64,000 bases of DNA from Morchella semilibera (Eukaryota > Ascomycota > Pezizomycetes > Pezizales > Morchellaceae). The position numbers and the translations under genes are program-made. The stretch covers positions 1,248,768 through 1,312,767 of the forward strand of contig WBVU01000005.1 of NCBI GenBank assembly GCA_009192285.1. Reading direction: 5' to 3'. This document shows positions 21,523-32,511 of this stretch, in pieces (the first letter of the stretch is position 1; every line of letters starts with the position of its first letter). The notes beneath the pieces are model-generated. The model was given only the letters and a program-made list of their open reading frames with translations, ran no database searches and was not told the DNA's origin.

Positions 21523-21886
21523 GGTAGGCAGGTGGTGGGGTATAAGGTCGTGTATGGGAGAATTGATGAGATGTTCGGGATTAATAATCGCTTTATCCTC
21601 GCGAATCCGAAGTGATGCAACGGCGACAAAAACCACAAATTTCGTAGCTACTGGCCACCATGTCCACAAGATGGGAAGTAATTCATATATGTAGGATTGC
21701 ATTAGGCGGAGCTATATAATAAATAGTAAATGGAAATACAAATGGAAAAAATTGACTGGGTCTAGCTTTGGTGGTGGTCGCGACACTAGAATATCGAGCC
21801 TGTTGCACAACTTTAAGGACCCCCGCGGCCGGGTACATACTTGTAAGTACAGCGGAGCCCGAAAATAATATGCTCTTATCGGGTTT

Positions 21887-22418
21887 ATGCTATGGCGTTG
21901 CGCGCCTTAAAGGTGACATAAATTACAGTGCGAATGACTTTTCAACCAGACGAGGTATCAAAGTTCTATGAAGCCAACGTCTTAAGTATACTAATACTTA
22001 CAAATCGGCCTCATAGATTTTTGATATCTTCTCTGGTTGAAAAGTTATTAGCAATACCATTTAACTATTTTTGTATGTAAAAAGCGCCAAGACCTGTGAT
22101 GTAGAACGTACAGTATTGGATTGTCAGTATATAAAATGCTGACCCCCCAGGAAAATGTAAAAGTTGCTAACAGATCTTGTTATCTCCTCCATCAAAAAAC
22201 CGAGCCTGCATACAAATTCCGACCCTCTATTATAGGGGTCAGCATTGACAGCTTAAGGGATACCGAGCATTTATACACCTTCATTACAGAGTGGTGGCTA
22301 AGATATGATTTCCAGTCGTAAAGTGACTGGATTGTAATTCATTGTTCAAGAGCATTCGGAGTAGCCAAGGTTGTTCCAGCTGACTTACTTGTACCTTTGA
22401 GGGGCACCGTACCATATA
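21887..22418 (-). mobile_element. MITE A, family of 43228-43609, with a second MITE inside
   Basis: The ends are inverted copies (CGCGCCTTAAAGGTGACAT on the left; GTACCTTTGAGGGGCACC on the right). The body matches the element at 43228-43609 in reverse: AAAGCGCCAAGACCTG, ATAGATTTTTGATATC, CTACTCCGAATGC and CAGCTGGAACAA all recur. About 150 bp between the two matching halves is extra and holds the ATGCTGACCCC-type MITE at 22122-22250. Without the insertion the length is near that of the full copy (about 380 bp). Confidence 0.8.
22122..22250. mobile_element. Small MITE nested in MITE A, copy of 12497-12629
   Basis: Ends TGTCAGTATATAAAATGCTG and GGGGTCAGCATTGACA are inverted. The interior agrees with the copy at 12497. 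The flanking MITE A sequence is continuous on both sides when compared with 43228-43609, so this element inserted later. Confidence 0.8.
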
Positions 22419-24539
22419 CTTATGGACATTAACGCCGGATGGGATATTTCCGTACGCCTTATTTCGAGCCATAGAACTTATCAAGGGCTGATAGATAAAA
22501 TATACCAAAAATAAGCCTTAGTTGAGCTTGATTTGGTGGTATTACTAGTATTTGGAAAAATTCAAGCGGAAAGCAGGGTTAGGGTTTGGAAGAACCCAAA
22601 TCGGACACTAAATTCATGTGCTCGTGTTGGTTGTAAAAAATAACCGGAAATCTTCGCTGCAACTAAAATTTGTATGGGAATGCCTTACACAGCAACCATA
22701 AGAGGAATAACGCATCGTGTTTCAATTCTGTGATCCTCTATAGTAAGTATATATATGTTCTAGGCTTTTGACACGGGCTCAAGGGTGGTAGTTTGAAAAT
22801 TTGGTTATCGTAGGCCGTTTGTTTGGTTTCGAGGCTGGCTTCCCGCCACTTTGGACACCCAACAATCCCACTTACTTAATTCGATGACGTTTCCAAACAC
22901 GACTACTATTGCATACATACCTCTGGGGATATTTAGGATTTTTGCAGGGTTTCATGGTGTTGTTGCAGAGGTCTTGCTTACCAAACCTTAAAATACTATG
23001 GTATCTCTAATACCGTAGTATTTCAAGCCAAAAGGAACAGCCATCGTCAATCCATGTTTGCAAATTCCAATCACACCATAAACTCAGTTTGGACTTGGTG
23101 GGTCTGTAGTTGTTGCAATCAACAATGCTAGATCCCTACGGCTACCTGACTACTCAGTCAGACAACGAACGAGGACGCGGAATAGTCTATATCAACCGCT
23201 ATTTAACACCTATACCTCCGGTGGTTGCATATGGGCTCTCACGTTGACTTCCGACTCATCAACTGTCCCTACCCGTGGATTCTGGCGCTCTCTTGGTGAA
23301 GTCGCACATCGGTGAGACAGGTATGGAAGTACCCTCCCTGGGATCATTATAATACAATAGCGAGTATAGAGTACCTTGCATTAGTGTATACGTTCTCCAA
23401 GAGCCGCAAGAATGGAGGTATGAGGATACTGATATACTCGAAGCTCCAGAGGTGTTGTCGTAGCTGTAAGGCTGCACGTAATTAATGGGTTAAACAAAAC
23501 TAAAGCTCCAGGGCAGCTTCATGAACTGTCACTCGATCGGTCGATCGAGTGATTGTCTATGAAAAAAAGCCACATCCTCTTTTTTTGATTGGGTTGCATG
23601 TTATTTTACCGCACAACCATCACAGTATCTGCTAGGTCACAGCCGCATCTGTCCTTTTGTAATAAAACCTTAGAAATGGCTGAGGGAACAATTCCCAAAA
23701 CTGAATCCACCGTCTGCTAGATAGACGTAAGGTTACCTAGCCCGAGCGATTATTCACTCCGGGCGCCTTTGTTAGGGCAACATTGGTTGCTTCTGGATTT
23801 TCATCTAACTGTGCTCTTAGGAGCAGCGGCCATGTCGAAACAGGAGAACTGGGGGAGCATCATAATGGTTGTTCAATCTCCTGGAATGTTGCCGACAGCC
23901 AGCTCCGGAGTATGGTAGGCATATCAATAGGGTTAGGGTTGTGTTCTCCTTGTTGTGATCTATTATCGAGAGGTCGCGTATCGCTCGATATGGCTGGTGT
24001 GATCTTGGACGGGGAGGCAATCGGCCCGCATTTATAACCGGACACTATCTGACGGGTGGGTGGTCCATTCTATGAAACGGATAAAATCTGGCCCATCCAC
24101 TTACCCGGACAACACCCTAGCAAGAATGAGAGGGCATTCGCTATTACTTCGAGCGCACAACTGGCCATGGTGCAGGGGACCTTCTCGCCGAAGTTATCGC
24201 ACCTCTGTCGAACGAATATATACGTACCTGTGCGTCAGGTTTTAACGGGAACCAATTTCGCCACAAGATCTTACAGGAAGATTTCAACAGTGTGAGGTTG
24301 GCTCGAAGCCCATGATGCTTTATCATGAACGGTCATGGCGGGGAGCTGGATGAAATATATAGTTTAGGAGGGGTTGACAGTAGTAAGTCTAGTGCGGCAT
24401 ATAGCTCCTGAAATATCGAATAAGGTTAGGGTTTCCATATCCTGGCGGTGTTCCTTTTTTGGCGGGAGTCTCGGCCACAGGGTGGTGGGTGTTTATATCG
24501 GGAGGAAGAATTTCTGGGTGGACAGGTGGCCGATTCATG
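22419..24539. other. Intergenic, small palindromes and two telomere-type motifs
   Basis: Contents: AGGGTTAGGGTT at 22575-22586 and 23929-23940, plus a weaker GGTTAGGGTTT near 24424. A half-copy of the GACGTTT MITE family lies at 22885-22920, an imperfect palindrome at 22991-23023 (AAATACTATGGTAT / ATACCGTAGTATTT), and the palindrome at 23530-23551. No convincing gene. Confidence 0.5.
23530..23551. repeat. 22-bp palindrome, CGATCG-rich
   Basis: CACTCGATCG and CGATCGAGTG are perfect reverse complements around GT. Nothing next to it suggests a regulated gene. Confidence 0.6.
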
Positions 24540-24716
24540 TACCGCAAAATCTCGAGTAACTCGGGGAGTTGCCAAGGCAGTTTGCTAAACTATCTTAGGC
24601 TTAGATTCTACTGTAGAGGGCTTAATCCCCTCTGAATATCACTTCCTTTGGAGGTGGTGATCTTCATTCAGCTTTTTGCCTTGGCAACCCCCCGAGTTGC
24701 TCGAGATTTTGCGGTA
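24540..24716. mobile_element. MITE 1 of a three-element array, TA-flanked
   Basis: Inverted arms of about 40 bp: TACCGCAAAATCTCGAG at the left and CTCGAGATTTTGCGGTA at the right, continuing through GTTGCCAAGGCA. TA flanks both CCGC/GCGG ends, which fits a TA target duplication as used by Tc1/mariner-type transposases. There is no coding sequence inside, so it needs a transposase from elsewhere. Confidence 0.85.
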
Positions 24717-24717
24717 G

Positions 24718-24887
24718 TACCGTTAATTCTCGAATAATCCACTATCCCCGTATTTGTATGTGGTAAGTCCGAACCAAGGCGAATTGGGGAATCAAACTCC
24801 AGGAGTTCATGCAGATACATACTCTTTCTCATCCGGAATTAAGATTTAGCGAAGCGGGGATAGTGGATTTCTCGAGAATTTACGGTA
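24718..24887. mobile_element. MITE 2 of the array, TA-flanked
   Basis: Inverted arms of about 33 bp: TACCGTTAATTCTCGA at the left and TCGAGAATTTACGGTA at the right, continuing through CCACTATCCCC. It begins one base after MITE 1 ends. Its first 20 bases resemble those of MITE 1 (CCGxxAAxTCTCGAxTAA), so the two probably use the same transposase. Confidence 0.85.
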
Positions 24888-24913
24888 GGTAGACAGGTCG
24901 CCACATGCAGCCT

Positions 24914-25158
24914 TATGTCCTGGGCGTGAGACATTTGCGAAGTCCCCCTCACGCAAGAAAGTCATGTGATCCCCAACCTTACTCATGTAAAATATGACAG
25001 GCCTGCAGGGTAAGCTGTTTGCTGCATTAGTCTTGAAATTACTTGTGAAATGCCATAGACTTCGTTAAATGCTGCTTTATTCTAGTCAATCACTTCCTAC
25101 ATAAGCAACGCTAATGCAGGAGGGAGGTTTCGCAAATGTCTCACGCGCCCAGGACATA
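24914..25158. mobile_element. MITE 3 of the array, TA-flanked
   Basis: Inverted arms of about 29 bp: TGTCCTGGGCGTGAGACATT at the left and its mirror ending CGCCCAGGACA at the right, with a 2-bp indel between arms. TA lies at both borders. It starts 26 bp after MITE 2. The ends are unlike those of MITEs 1 and 2, so it is another family. Confidence 0.85.
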
Positions 25159-25353
25159 ATAACGCCAAGTCAGCCGGTGTAGGGGTATGGTTTCTAAGAA
25201 TGATGGGAGAGCCGGGTAATTACGGGCAGGGTGGTTATATATAAATGGTAGATCTATCACACGCGCAGCCGTGTTCTAACATGTACACTAAAACCCCTAT
25301 TTCACCATCTGATACCACCCACCAATCACGTCCTACAACGCCAAACAAAAACC

Positions 25354-25773
25354 ATGGCAGTTAGGCTTCCCTTGGAGCTCCTTCTCCACATAGCTGGCTA
25401 CCTCCCCACAGCTTCGCTCTCTATGCTTTCTCGCACCTCCCGCACCCTCCACGATCTCCTAACCTCCCTCCTCGACATCCGCTTCGCCGCCGAGGCCAGG
25501 CCAATTTTCATGTGGGCTCTAAGGCACAAGGAATACGCCATCCTCTGTCGGGCTCTAGACCTCGGCACTCTCAGCCCCTCAATCCTACCCTATAAGCACA
25601 AGTATGTTTATGTAAGCCTACCTGTACGTACCGGCGCCTTGCCGGGGGAGTTGGGCCGTGTGCTTGTGAGAGATCCCGAGATTATCGAGATCCTGATGGA
25701 CGCATGGAGAGATGGAGATGGTGAGCTAGTTATCCTTCCTAGCCATTTCCAAGGCTCGGGGGACGATTGGTAG
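25354..25773 (+). CDS. Short-form F-box protein, 139 aa
   Basis: F-box at residues 5-45 (LPLELLLHIAGYLPTASL, LSRTSRTLHDLLTSLL). The W-A segment is PIFMWALRHKEYAILCRAL. The rest (LGTLSPSILPYKHKYVYVSL and a charged end) has no ankyrin repeat. It resembles the tails of the genes at 5277 and 29888 in length and in the pattern AL-LG-L-x-x-IL. Single exon; ATG in a good context (AAACCATGGC). About 200 bp upstream is the three-MITE array, which therefore lies in its promoter region. Function inferred from the F-box only. Confidence 0.78.
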   Translation: MAVRLPLELLLHIAGYLPTASLSMLSRTSRTLHDLLTSLLDIRFAAEARPIFMWALRHKEYAILCRALDLGTLSPSILPYKHKYVYVSLPVRTGALPGELGRVLVRDPEIIEILMDAWRDGDGELVILPSHFQGSGDDW

Positions 25774-26839
25774 TGATAAATGATGAGGAATTGGGGGGGG
25801 GGGGGTAAGGAGGAGGCCGGTGGATCATGAATGGGGCCGTTAGATAGGGTTAGATCATATAGTACTAGTACGTGCCGTTTTGTGTAAATAATGAATATTC
25901 TACTGGTTACTTTATCAACTAGGGTTGGAGGCTATAAGTTGGATCTTTTAAACTGGCCACGCACTCGTGGGCTGTGGGGAGAGATGATTATTATTCTAGG
26001 CGAGGTATCAGATATCCCATTAGCATCCATTACTCTATATATGGGAAAGTCAAATCCCGGTTCCTGTTTTGTCGGGGGTGTTGTTTTCACAGGCCTCAAC
26101 CCCCCTCTCATTATCGGATATTACAAGGATAATGATAAATGAGTCAATCAAACCAAGCCGCTGAAGAGGGGGGGGGGGGAATGATGTAGCACGCAAAAAA
26201 GGTATTGGTTAGGTTGGCTGCGCGTTGGGGCCAGGGGTTCGTATGGAACCACGGGAGACAAAGGAGACAGGGCGAATAAAATAACAAAAGAAAATCTTAG
26301 TATCATTTTTGAGATCTTCCCCGGCGTTGACATATCTTATCAATTAATCGACTGGTATACAAGTTCGTTCGGGAGCGTTTATTTAGAAAAGATCAAGGGG
26401 GTCGTATACCTGGATTTTGTAAAAGTGTTTATTCAGCTATGAAAATAAGCGATGAACTAATTATAGCTATATCTGGAAAGGTATTAATTGGCCGTTTAGT
26501 TGATTACTAATAATAAAAGAACAGCACCTGGTAACAAATAATATTAATGGTTACAGACATCTTGAATTTTTCAAATCCCATACTCCTAATATATCAGGCA
26601 TACAATTGATTAAAATTGACTCGTTTTCAACCCTCGTTGTTCCGACGAGAAGAAATATTGATAGATGATGTAAAGCACATGACCCTATAATTAGGATATA
26701 GGGAAGAGAACCACAAACATACAGCGATTCTCATATATAGGATACAAAAAATCTCGCAGCAACCTATTTCAAGCACCCCCGTTATTGAATACGTCGAAGA
26801 ACGCGAGGTAAAGAAATATTGATTGATTGGTTGATTGAC
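25774..26839. other. Intergenic, nothing recognised
   Basis: G11-12 run at about 25793-25804, another G run at about 26170-26179, and CCATACTCCT at 26578. No gene-like frame. Confidence 0.4.
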
Positions 26840-26976
26840 AGACCAGCTTGCCCATCAACGAGCACGGCCCATCAGCGAGCGTTGCCTGCTATTTTTCCCG
26901 TCGCAACGGATGCTACCCGCCAGATTTTGGGTGTACGCTCGTTGAGGGGCCGCGCTATCTGGTGGGCAAGCTGGTC
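26840..26976. mobile_element. MITE of about 137 bp
   Basis: AGACCAGCTTGCCCATCA on the left and TGGTGGGCAAGCTGGTCT on the right are inverted copies. Inside them, CGGCCCATCAGCGAGCG and CGCTCGTTGAGGGGCCG continue the symmetry, giving arms of about 40 bp with mismatches. No coding capacity. It ends where a possible exon begins. Confidence 0.75.
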
Positions 26977-27307
26977 TATTTAAGAGAAGGATCATAGATA
27001 AAGGATTATATAATCTTAATACACGTGTTAAACTCGCTGTAGAAGAAGCGAGTACACAATTAGGCTGTCAACCCCCAACTACTTTTGAGCTGCAGGTTGG
27101 CTAACCCATATTCACACGCGTTTTATCACTTGGTACGCTGACATTTACCCTCTTCATGACACCTGTAGGATCATTCACGCGTGCCAGGCGACTGATGGCC
27201 AAATCCAGATTGTAGGACAGCCTAGCTATGAAGTGTACATGTTCTTTACGGATTCGGGGGTGGAGATCAAGGAGCCGCTGGTGTTGAACGAGGGACTAGG
27301 GAAGTGA
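26976..27307 (+). CDS. Possible two-exon gene fragment, unrecognised
   Basis: Exon A (26976-27095) reads RRIIDKGLYNLNTRVKLAVE and then EEASTQLGCQPPTTFELQ. A 92-bp intron with a GTTGGC donor, a GCTGAC branch site and CCAG acceptor would join it, phase 0, to exon B (27188-27307). Exon B reads ATDGQIQIVGQPSYEVYMFF and then TDSGVEIKEPLVLNEGLG. The amino acid mix is that of real protein rather than chance, but I do not recognise the family. A GTGAGT at 27304 may be a further donor. The 5' end runs into the MITE at 26840-26976, so the gene is either truncated by it or continues elsewhere. GC-rich antisense frames over 27226-27499 are alternatives. Confidence 0.35.
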
Positions 27308-29887
27308 GTGGGAGCCGTTTCGAGGCAACCGGAGGCTTGGGAGTTGAGGGACGAGCCCAGGGCGACGGACTGGCGGTGGAGGCAAGTGGACTCCGATACG
27401 GAGTAGGCGTCGGGGGAGAAGGCTGAGAGTAGCTTGAGACCGGATAGTTGATGGAGATAGTGGAGGAAGTAGCGCCACACGCGAAATACTCGACCTCACG
27501 CGTGGTTATTGGGGCCTATTTTGACTCATGGATCTCAGATTGGGTGGAAATGTTCATAAAAGGTTAGGTCAAGACCGTTTGAAAGCAGAGCGGGTACCCA
27601 TCGACATGTCAATGCTGCTCTCTCTATAGTAGGGGGGTACTAGTTTTAGAGCTACCTGATAAGGGATTGGTTTGTGGGAGTAAGCCGCACTCCTGGGGTG
27701 GGTTTGGGTGTGAGATACATAACTAGTCCAAACATATCCGCGCCGCCTGGAACTTGGCGCTGACTAAATGTACGGCATATCGTGCTTTAGTGCCAGAGGT
27801 CACGCCATGCAGATGGAATCATAGCCCTGGCCCTGACCTATTCTACCTGCCCCTAAGACAGATCTCAGGGCTTCGCTCGTTCTGGAAATATTCAACCCTG
27901 TGGTGTATGGTGTATACGCGTGGTCATGGGTATCACTCGTGTCTTGCCAAGCAACACGTGTATTCCACGTAACCCTGCGTTCATCTCCTAACAATGTACT
28001 CGCTATCCACCATAAGAACCTGAAGATGCAGGTACATAAGGCAGGGATAATTTCTGTGGGGGAACGGCTCTACTACATATAAATGATCCTTGTAACTGTT
28101 ACTGGCATATTCAGGTTATGGTGGGAACGAGCAGCATCAGACCAAGATTCCTGCCATGTGACCTTTAACTCCCTTACATGACGACAAATAACCCCACCCT
28201 AAATAAATGAAAGACATTGCTGGTGTGTCGAATCATGTGATAGGTGATGTCAGTTATAGCGTTAGTCTAGGTAACCTATAAGTTGAGTTCCCCTTCATCT
28301 ACTAAAACCGGTTATCATACCTTCACTGGCATACCTTCGTTGCGATAGGCAGCCCTTAATACATTATCCTCCTCTCACGAGATATCCTCTAGGAAGCCAT
28401 GGGAGGCAACCTGTGTGATAAAGGCACGACCCATTATATTGTACCTCCTTTTCCCCGGTATTTAATTTTATCTCCAGACTTAACATCTACAGCATGTTCT
28501 TCAAGAGGTATCCTACCGGCCAATCTCACTTCTGCGGTGGTGCTCAGGCGGTACCGAACTCAACATTGGAAGTGACAAGATGACAAGTCATTGTTTGGAT
28601 TGATTGATAACTCATACACGCAACCCAACATTTACTAGGTAGTTGTTAGCCACCCGCGGGCGGCCACCACCAAAGCTAGCTAATAATAACAAGGTAGTTT
28701 CCTTACGCTACACCAGAGAGAGCGGTTTAGCTAGAGTCTGTAGATCGGACGTGACTTGAGAACGTTTATGAGCTAGTCTACACGTCATCCTTTTACTCTA
28801 GAGCTTGGGAAGAAGCCTCCCTTTGATCTCGCAGGCCACACTAAAGTTGGAGCAATGGGCCTTGGTTAGAATCATTGATAGGAGCTGTACACACCCTACT
28901 GCCCACCAGGCCCTATAGTATGGAGGCACCATTGAACTGATACTCTGCTAATCTCTCCATCTATGAAAGCCAAGATATGCTTCCTTCCAAGAACGACATA
29001 CACAGCCCGGAGGCGCGTCACCATCTATCACTCGTTATACCGATCACGTACCCTTAACTTGATACTTCGGGAGGTACATCTCTAACGAGAACCACTACAT
29101 GGGAAGATACACCAGAATCATGTATGGGTGGGGTGGTAGGGGTGGGTGGTATGGGAGAAGTGATTACGGTATTGTGTTGTGTTTCCTGGTAGTGGCGGTG
29201 GTGAGAGTGGAGTCTATCCTGCATCACTGGCGAGTAGGGCACGGTTGAGGTGGTGTGGTAGGAGATATATCTTGGGGCTAGTCGTTGTAAGATCAGAAAT
29301 ATCTCTTGGTCTTCTGGAAATAGGTAATAGAAGAGCGGTTGTTTTATGGATTGCTAATTGAGTACATGTAGCCTTGCGTAATAACCCAATCATATCCTTT
29401 AAATCACACATTGCATCCCGGTATATCTATATACCTATCAGATAGTGGAAACATGCTATCCCCTGGGCGGATGAAATCGTCAAATCCGCGGCTAAGCAAG
29501 CGGCTAACAGCTGTTTTGATTGGCTCTATGGTTATCAACCCTTAAGAGCAACGAATATACCCAGCTCGGTGCGTGCACGGTCCCGGGCGCGCATAACTTA
29601 ACGTGCTCATCCATCCAAGGGATACAAGGCTAGATCTGACAGGGAGCGGTTGGTACTAATACCGCAAGATCTCAATTTATACGCACGGTTGCCAAGAGGC
29701 CAGTGCATGTGTGTTGCACGCAACTCTACGTTGTGCTAAGGTAAGCACAACCTACCACCATACAGAGGCTAGTACCGCTCCTCAGCCATCGCACGTCACC
29801 ACACAGCATCACATGTTATGACTACAAAAATCGTCACCACTAGGCTGTAATCAGATACAACACTCGCCGTATATCAGCATCTTGTGA
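27308..29887. other. 2.6-kb intergenic, nothing recognised
   Basis: No domain-bearing frame. G-rich runs lie at about 29126-29155. No repeat pair was found by eye. Confidence 0.4.
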
Positions 29888-30316
29888 ATGATGTCTGTCC
29901 TTGTGCCCACAAACACTGCACTTCCACTCGAGCTCTTCTTACAAATAGCTAAATTCCTCCCTACCCGAGAACTCTCTTATCTCTCCCGCTCCAACCGCAC
30001 CCTTCATGTGCTCCTTGCACCCCTCTTAGCCTCCGCCTTCGCCAATGATGCGCCGTGTATCATGTGCTGGGCTGCAAAGTACTCTCGGAACAGTATCATC
30101 GATCGCGCACTAGCGCTCGGCAGCCTGAAGGCCACAATCCTTACAGGATATGGGCACCGGAATACGTTATTCTGTAGAGATCCTACCGCAGTTTGCGATT
30201 TCTGGATGGTATGGGTGGATGATGTGTCCTTAAGCTATCTACGTGAGAAGGGAGTGCAGGTGGAGACAGAGTATTTTGAGAGGGGAGGCATATATCGAAA
30301 ACGTGTAGGCCGCTAG
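29888..30316 (+). CDS. Short-form F-box protein, 142 aa
   Basis: F-box at residues 12-55 (LPLELFLQIAKFLPTRELSY, LSRSNRTLHVLLAPLL). The W-A segment is CIMCWAAKYSRNSIIDRAL. The C-terminus lacks ankyrin repeats but has YLREKGVQVETEYFERGG, aligning with LKDKGLVVEKTAYDF of the gene at 5277. Together with 25354 these three plus-strand genes form a short subfamily. Single exon; two adjacent ATGs at the start. Role as ubiquitin-ligase adaptor is inferred from the F-box. Confidence 0.78.
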   Translation: MMSVLVPTNTALPLELFLQIAKFLPTRELSYLSRSNRTLHVLLAPLLASAFANDAPCIMCWAAKYSRNSIIDRALALGSLKATILTGYGHRNTLFCRDPTAVCDFWMVWVDDVSLSYLREKGVQVETEYFERGGIYRKRVGR

Positions 30317-32406
30317 GTTAGTAGACGTTGGTGGCGGGGATTGTTGTACCGATATTAAGAACTGATGTATCGAGCTATTCATCGTTGGCGAGGGCAGTTA
30401 ATATCCGGCAGAGTTCGATAGCTGAGAATCGAATAAGGAATCAGTTAGAGAAGTGACTGAGAATATGAGGGGGAAAGAGGCCACTAAAATATAAAAGTAT
30501 TAAATTGCCCTTCGCTGATGAAAGGGGAAGTTGATTGGCCGCTTTGTTAAGTTAAGGTCGCTCGCTTAAGATGCTTATCCGATTGTATATAGTTTTGTTT
30601 AATGAGAAGGCCGATAGCTGCAAAGGTTATTCTTGCTAAGTCCCAGGTTGGTAAGATACACACCCCTTGTGGCATATTCTGGTACTAAGACTTACACCCC
30701 TCCAGGAGTTTTGTTCAACATCCAGTCTCCGTTTTGAAAGGCAAAAAAAGAAAACTGGTAATCCGATACTTTCCCGTGAGCGGTATCTACCGGAAGAGTA
30801 TTACTGGGTACAAGGAAAGAGAACAGGAGGCTTGAGCAGGTCTTATCTCGTCTTATGCTCTTCTGATTCTGGTCTTGGTGACCCGGAGCCTCCATAAGTA
30901 TGTGACTAGCTTTATGCCACAAGAGCCAGAAATGTATCAAAAAGCTGCGTCGGAGGTGTGTTGCGAAACCCTAACCCTAGCTCTGAGACCTACGACAAAG
31001 GTCACGAGGTTCATGTGCCCGTCACTACCAGCAATAGGTCAGCTATGTTAAGGCCTAATCGTGGGGCCCTCAGTCGCTGATGTCAGGTGCCGAACTACCA
31101 TCTGGTGAAGCCGGGGAGGTGATCCCTCAGTATATACCTAGTGCTACCTAGGTGTTCCAACGTAAAGACCTGGTTTTGACCTACAAGTGGGGGTAAAAAA
31201 AAACGAGGAACTCTAATTCTTATATCCTATTTCGTGATAAGGGTAGTTGGCTGTGTTGATCTTAGGAGACATTTGTAGGGCACCTCAGATCATATGCATG
31301 GTTTGGTAGAGACCTTGGTGCCAAGAGATATGTATGTGGGCAAGATACCGCAAAGGCTCGAAAATAATTGGCATCTCTGGCCAGTGACTACCTCCTTGAT
31401 GATCGAGTAATGGTGGTAGATGTCTGATCACTGATCCAACCCCGCTGCAGGTAGCGCATAGAAGATGAGAATTGTCTATCTTAGCTTGCCTCCAGTGGAC
31501 ATGTCTACCCGCGTATTGATGAACTCACACTTCCCCTCGTGCTGCCCCACGCCCAAATTGCCGGGTCCTCCCAACCCACCACCCTGTCTTTCTTTCCGGC
31601 ACCAATCGCACCATCTACGCCCTCGCCCCAATCCTCGACACGCCCTCGATTAAGCAAGATCATCAGGTCACGTACCCTCTAGGACGCGAGGCTTAGCCGA
31701 TACACCTATCTGATATCCTAGCGCCTGGGTAACGACAATGAGCTATTGCTTCTGGGCCAAGAGAATAATTTATTCATAATGAGATTACCACCCCCGGACG
31801 ACGTGGTACGACATGTTCTTATTATATTGAGTAGTATCATTGTACTATGATCGGTCAATTATACAAACGCTCGGTCTGTACGTTTTTGACAATGAATTAT
31901 TAACATTACTAATTAGTGCTGTAGAAATATGAAATGACTACCTCTGTCACACCCAGCTGTCACAGCGGTGGGGTAACAGCTCATAGTGAGAGGGATAAGG
32001 CTGTCCAGCCAACACCTGCACTCACTGTCAATCATCACCACTAGATCAGAAATATCAATATCATTCCGGACACATAATAGACTAACTGGTTCACCATGGG
32101 GTAAATATCGGGTGGGCAGGGGCTATTTTGGAAATTATTACCCAACTTTGGCCCTTTGGTGGGGGATGAGAGGTGGAGGTATGGATGAATTAATAAATCA
32201 GTTGTGTTTCTACAACGGTAATGCCTCACGAGAAGAAATTATTACATGTGATTAACAATATTTCTTAATGGATATGTTCTTTTGCAGTGTATAGACCGGA
32301 GGTGGCCTGGAAACTCCGGAAATACATAGCATTTCTAGGAATTCTGCACAAATTCGCGTTCCAAATCCTATATCATAGTAAATATTTAATTTCTCTAAAA
32401 ACCATA
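30317..32406. other. Intergenic; uncertain exon pair near the end
   Basis: AACCCTAACCCT at 30967-30978. A frame at 31986-32221 can be joined by a GTAATG...TTTTGCAG intron (32222-32287) to a frame that runs into the MITE at 32407 and stops at 32529. The phases agree, but no ATG or domain supports a gene clearly. Confidence 0.3.
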
Positions 32407-32511
32407 GTAGCGGTACTGGGTAATAAGTCATCGGGCGACCTAACCATAATTCTGCCTGCAAAGGCACATTCTGTTAGCGTTCTGTCTGATGACCTATTAC
32501 CCACCGCTGCG
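32407..32511. mobile_element. MITE, family of 41462-41569
   Basis: GGGTAATAAGTCATCGG at the left and CTGATGACCTATTACCCACC at the right are inverted. The same ends occur at 41462-41569. The left arm here carries small changes (GCGGTACTGGG for GCGGTGGG), so this copy is older or more decayed. Confidence 0.75.

Noticed and set aside
27226-27499. Minus-strand protein of 84 aa
   Set aside because: Antisense to a better supported plus-strand exon; Ser/Pro-rich reading from GC-rich DNA.
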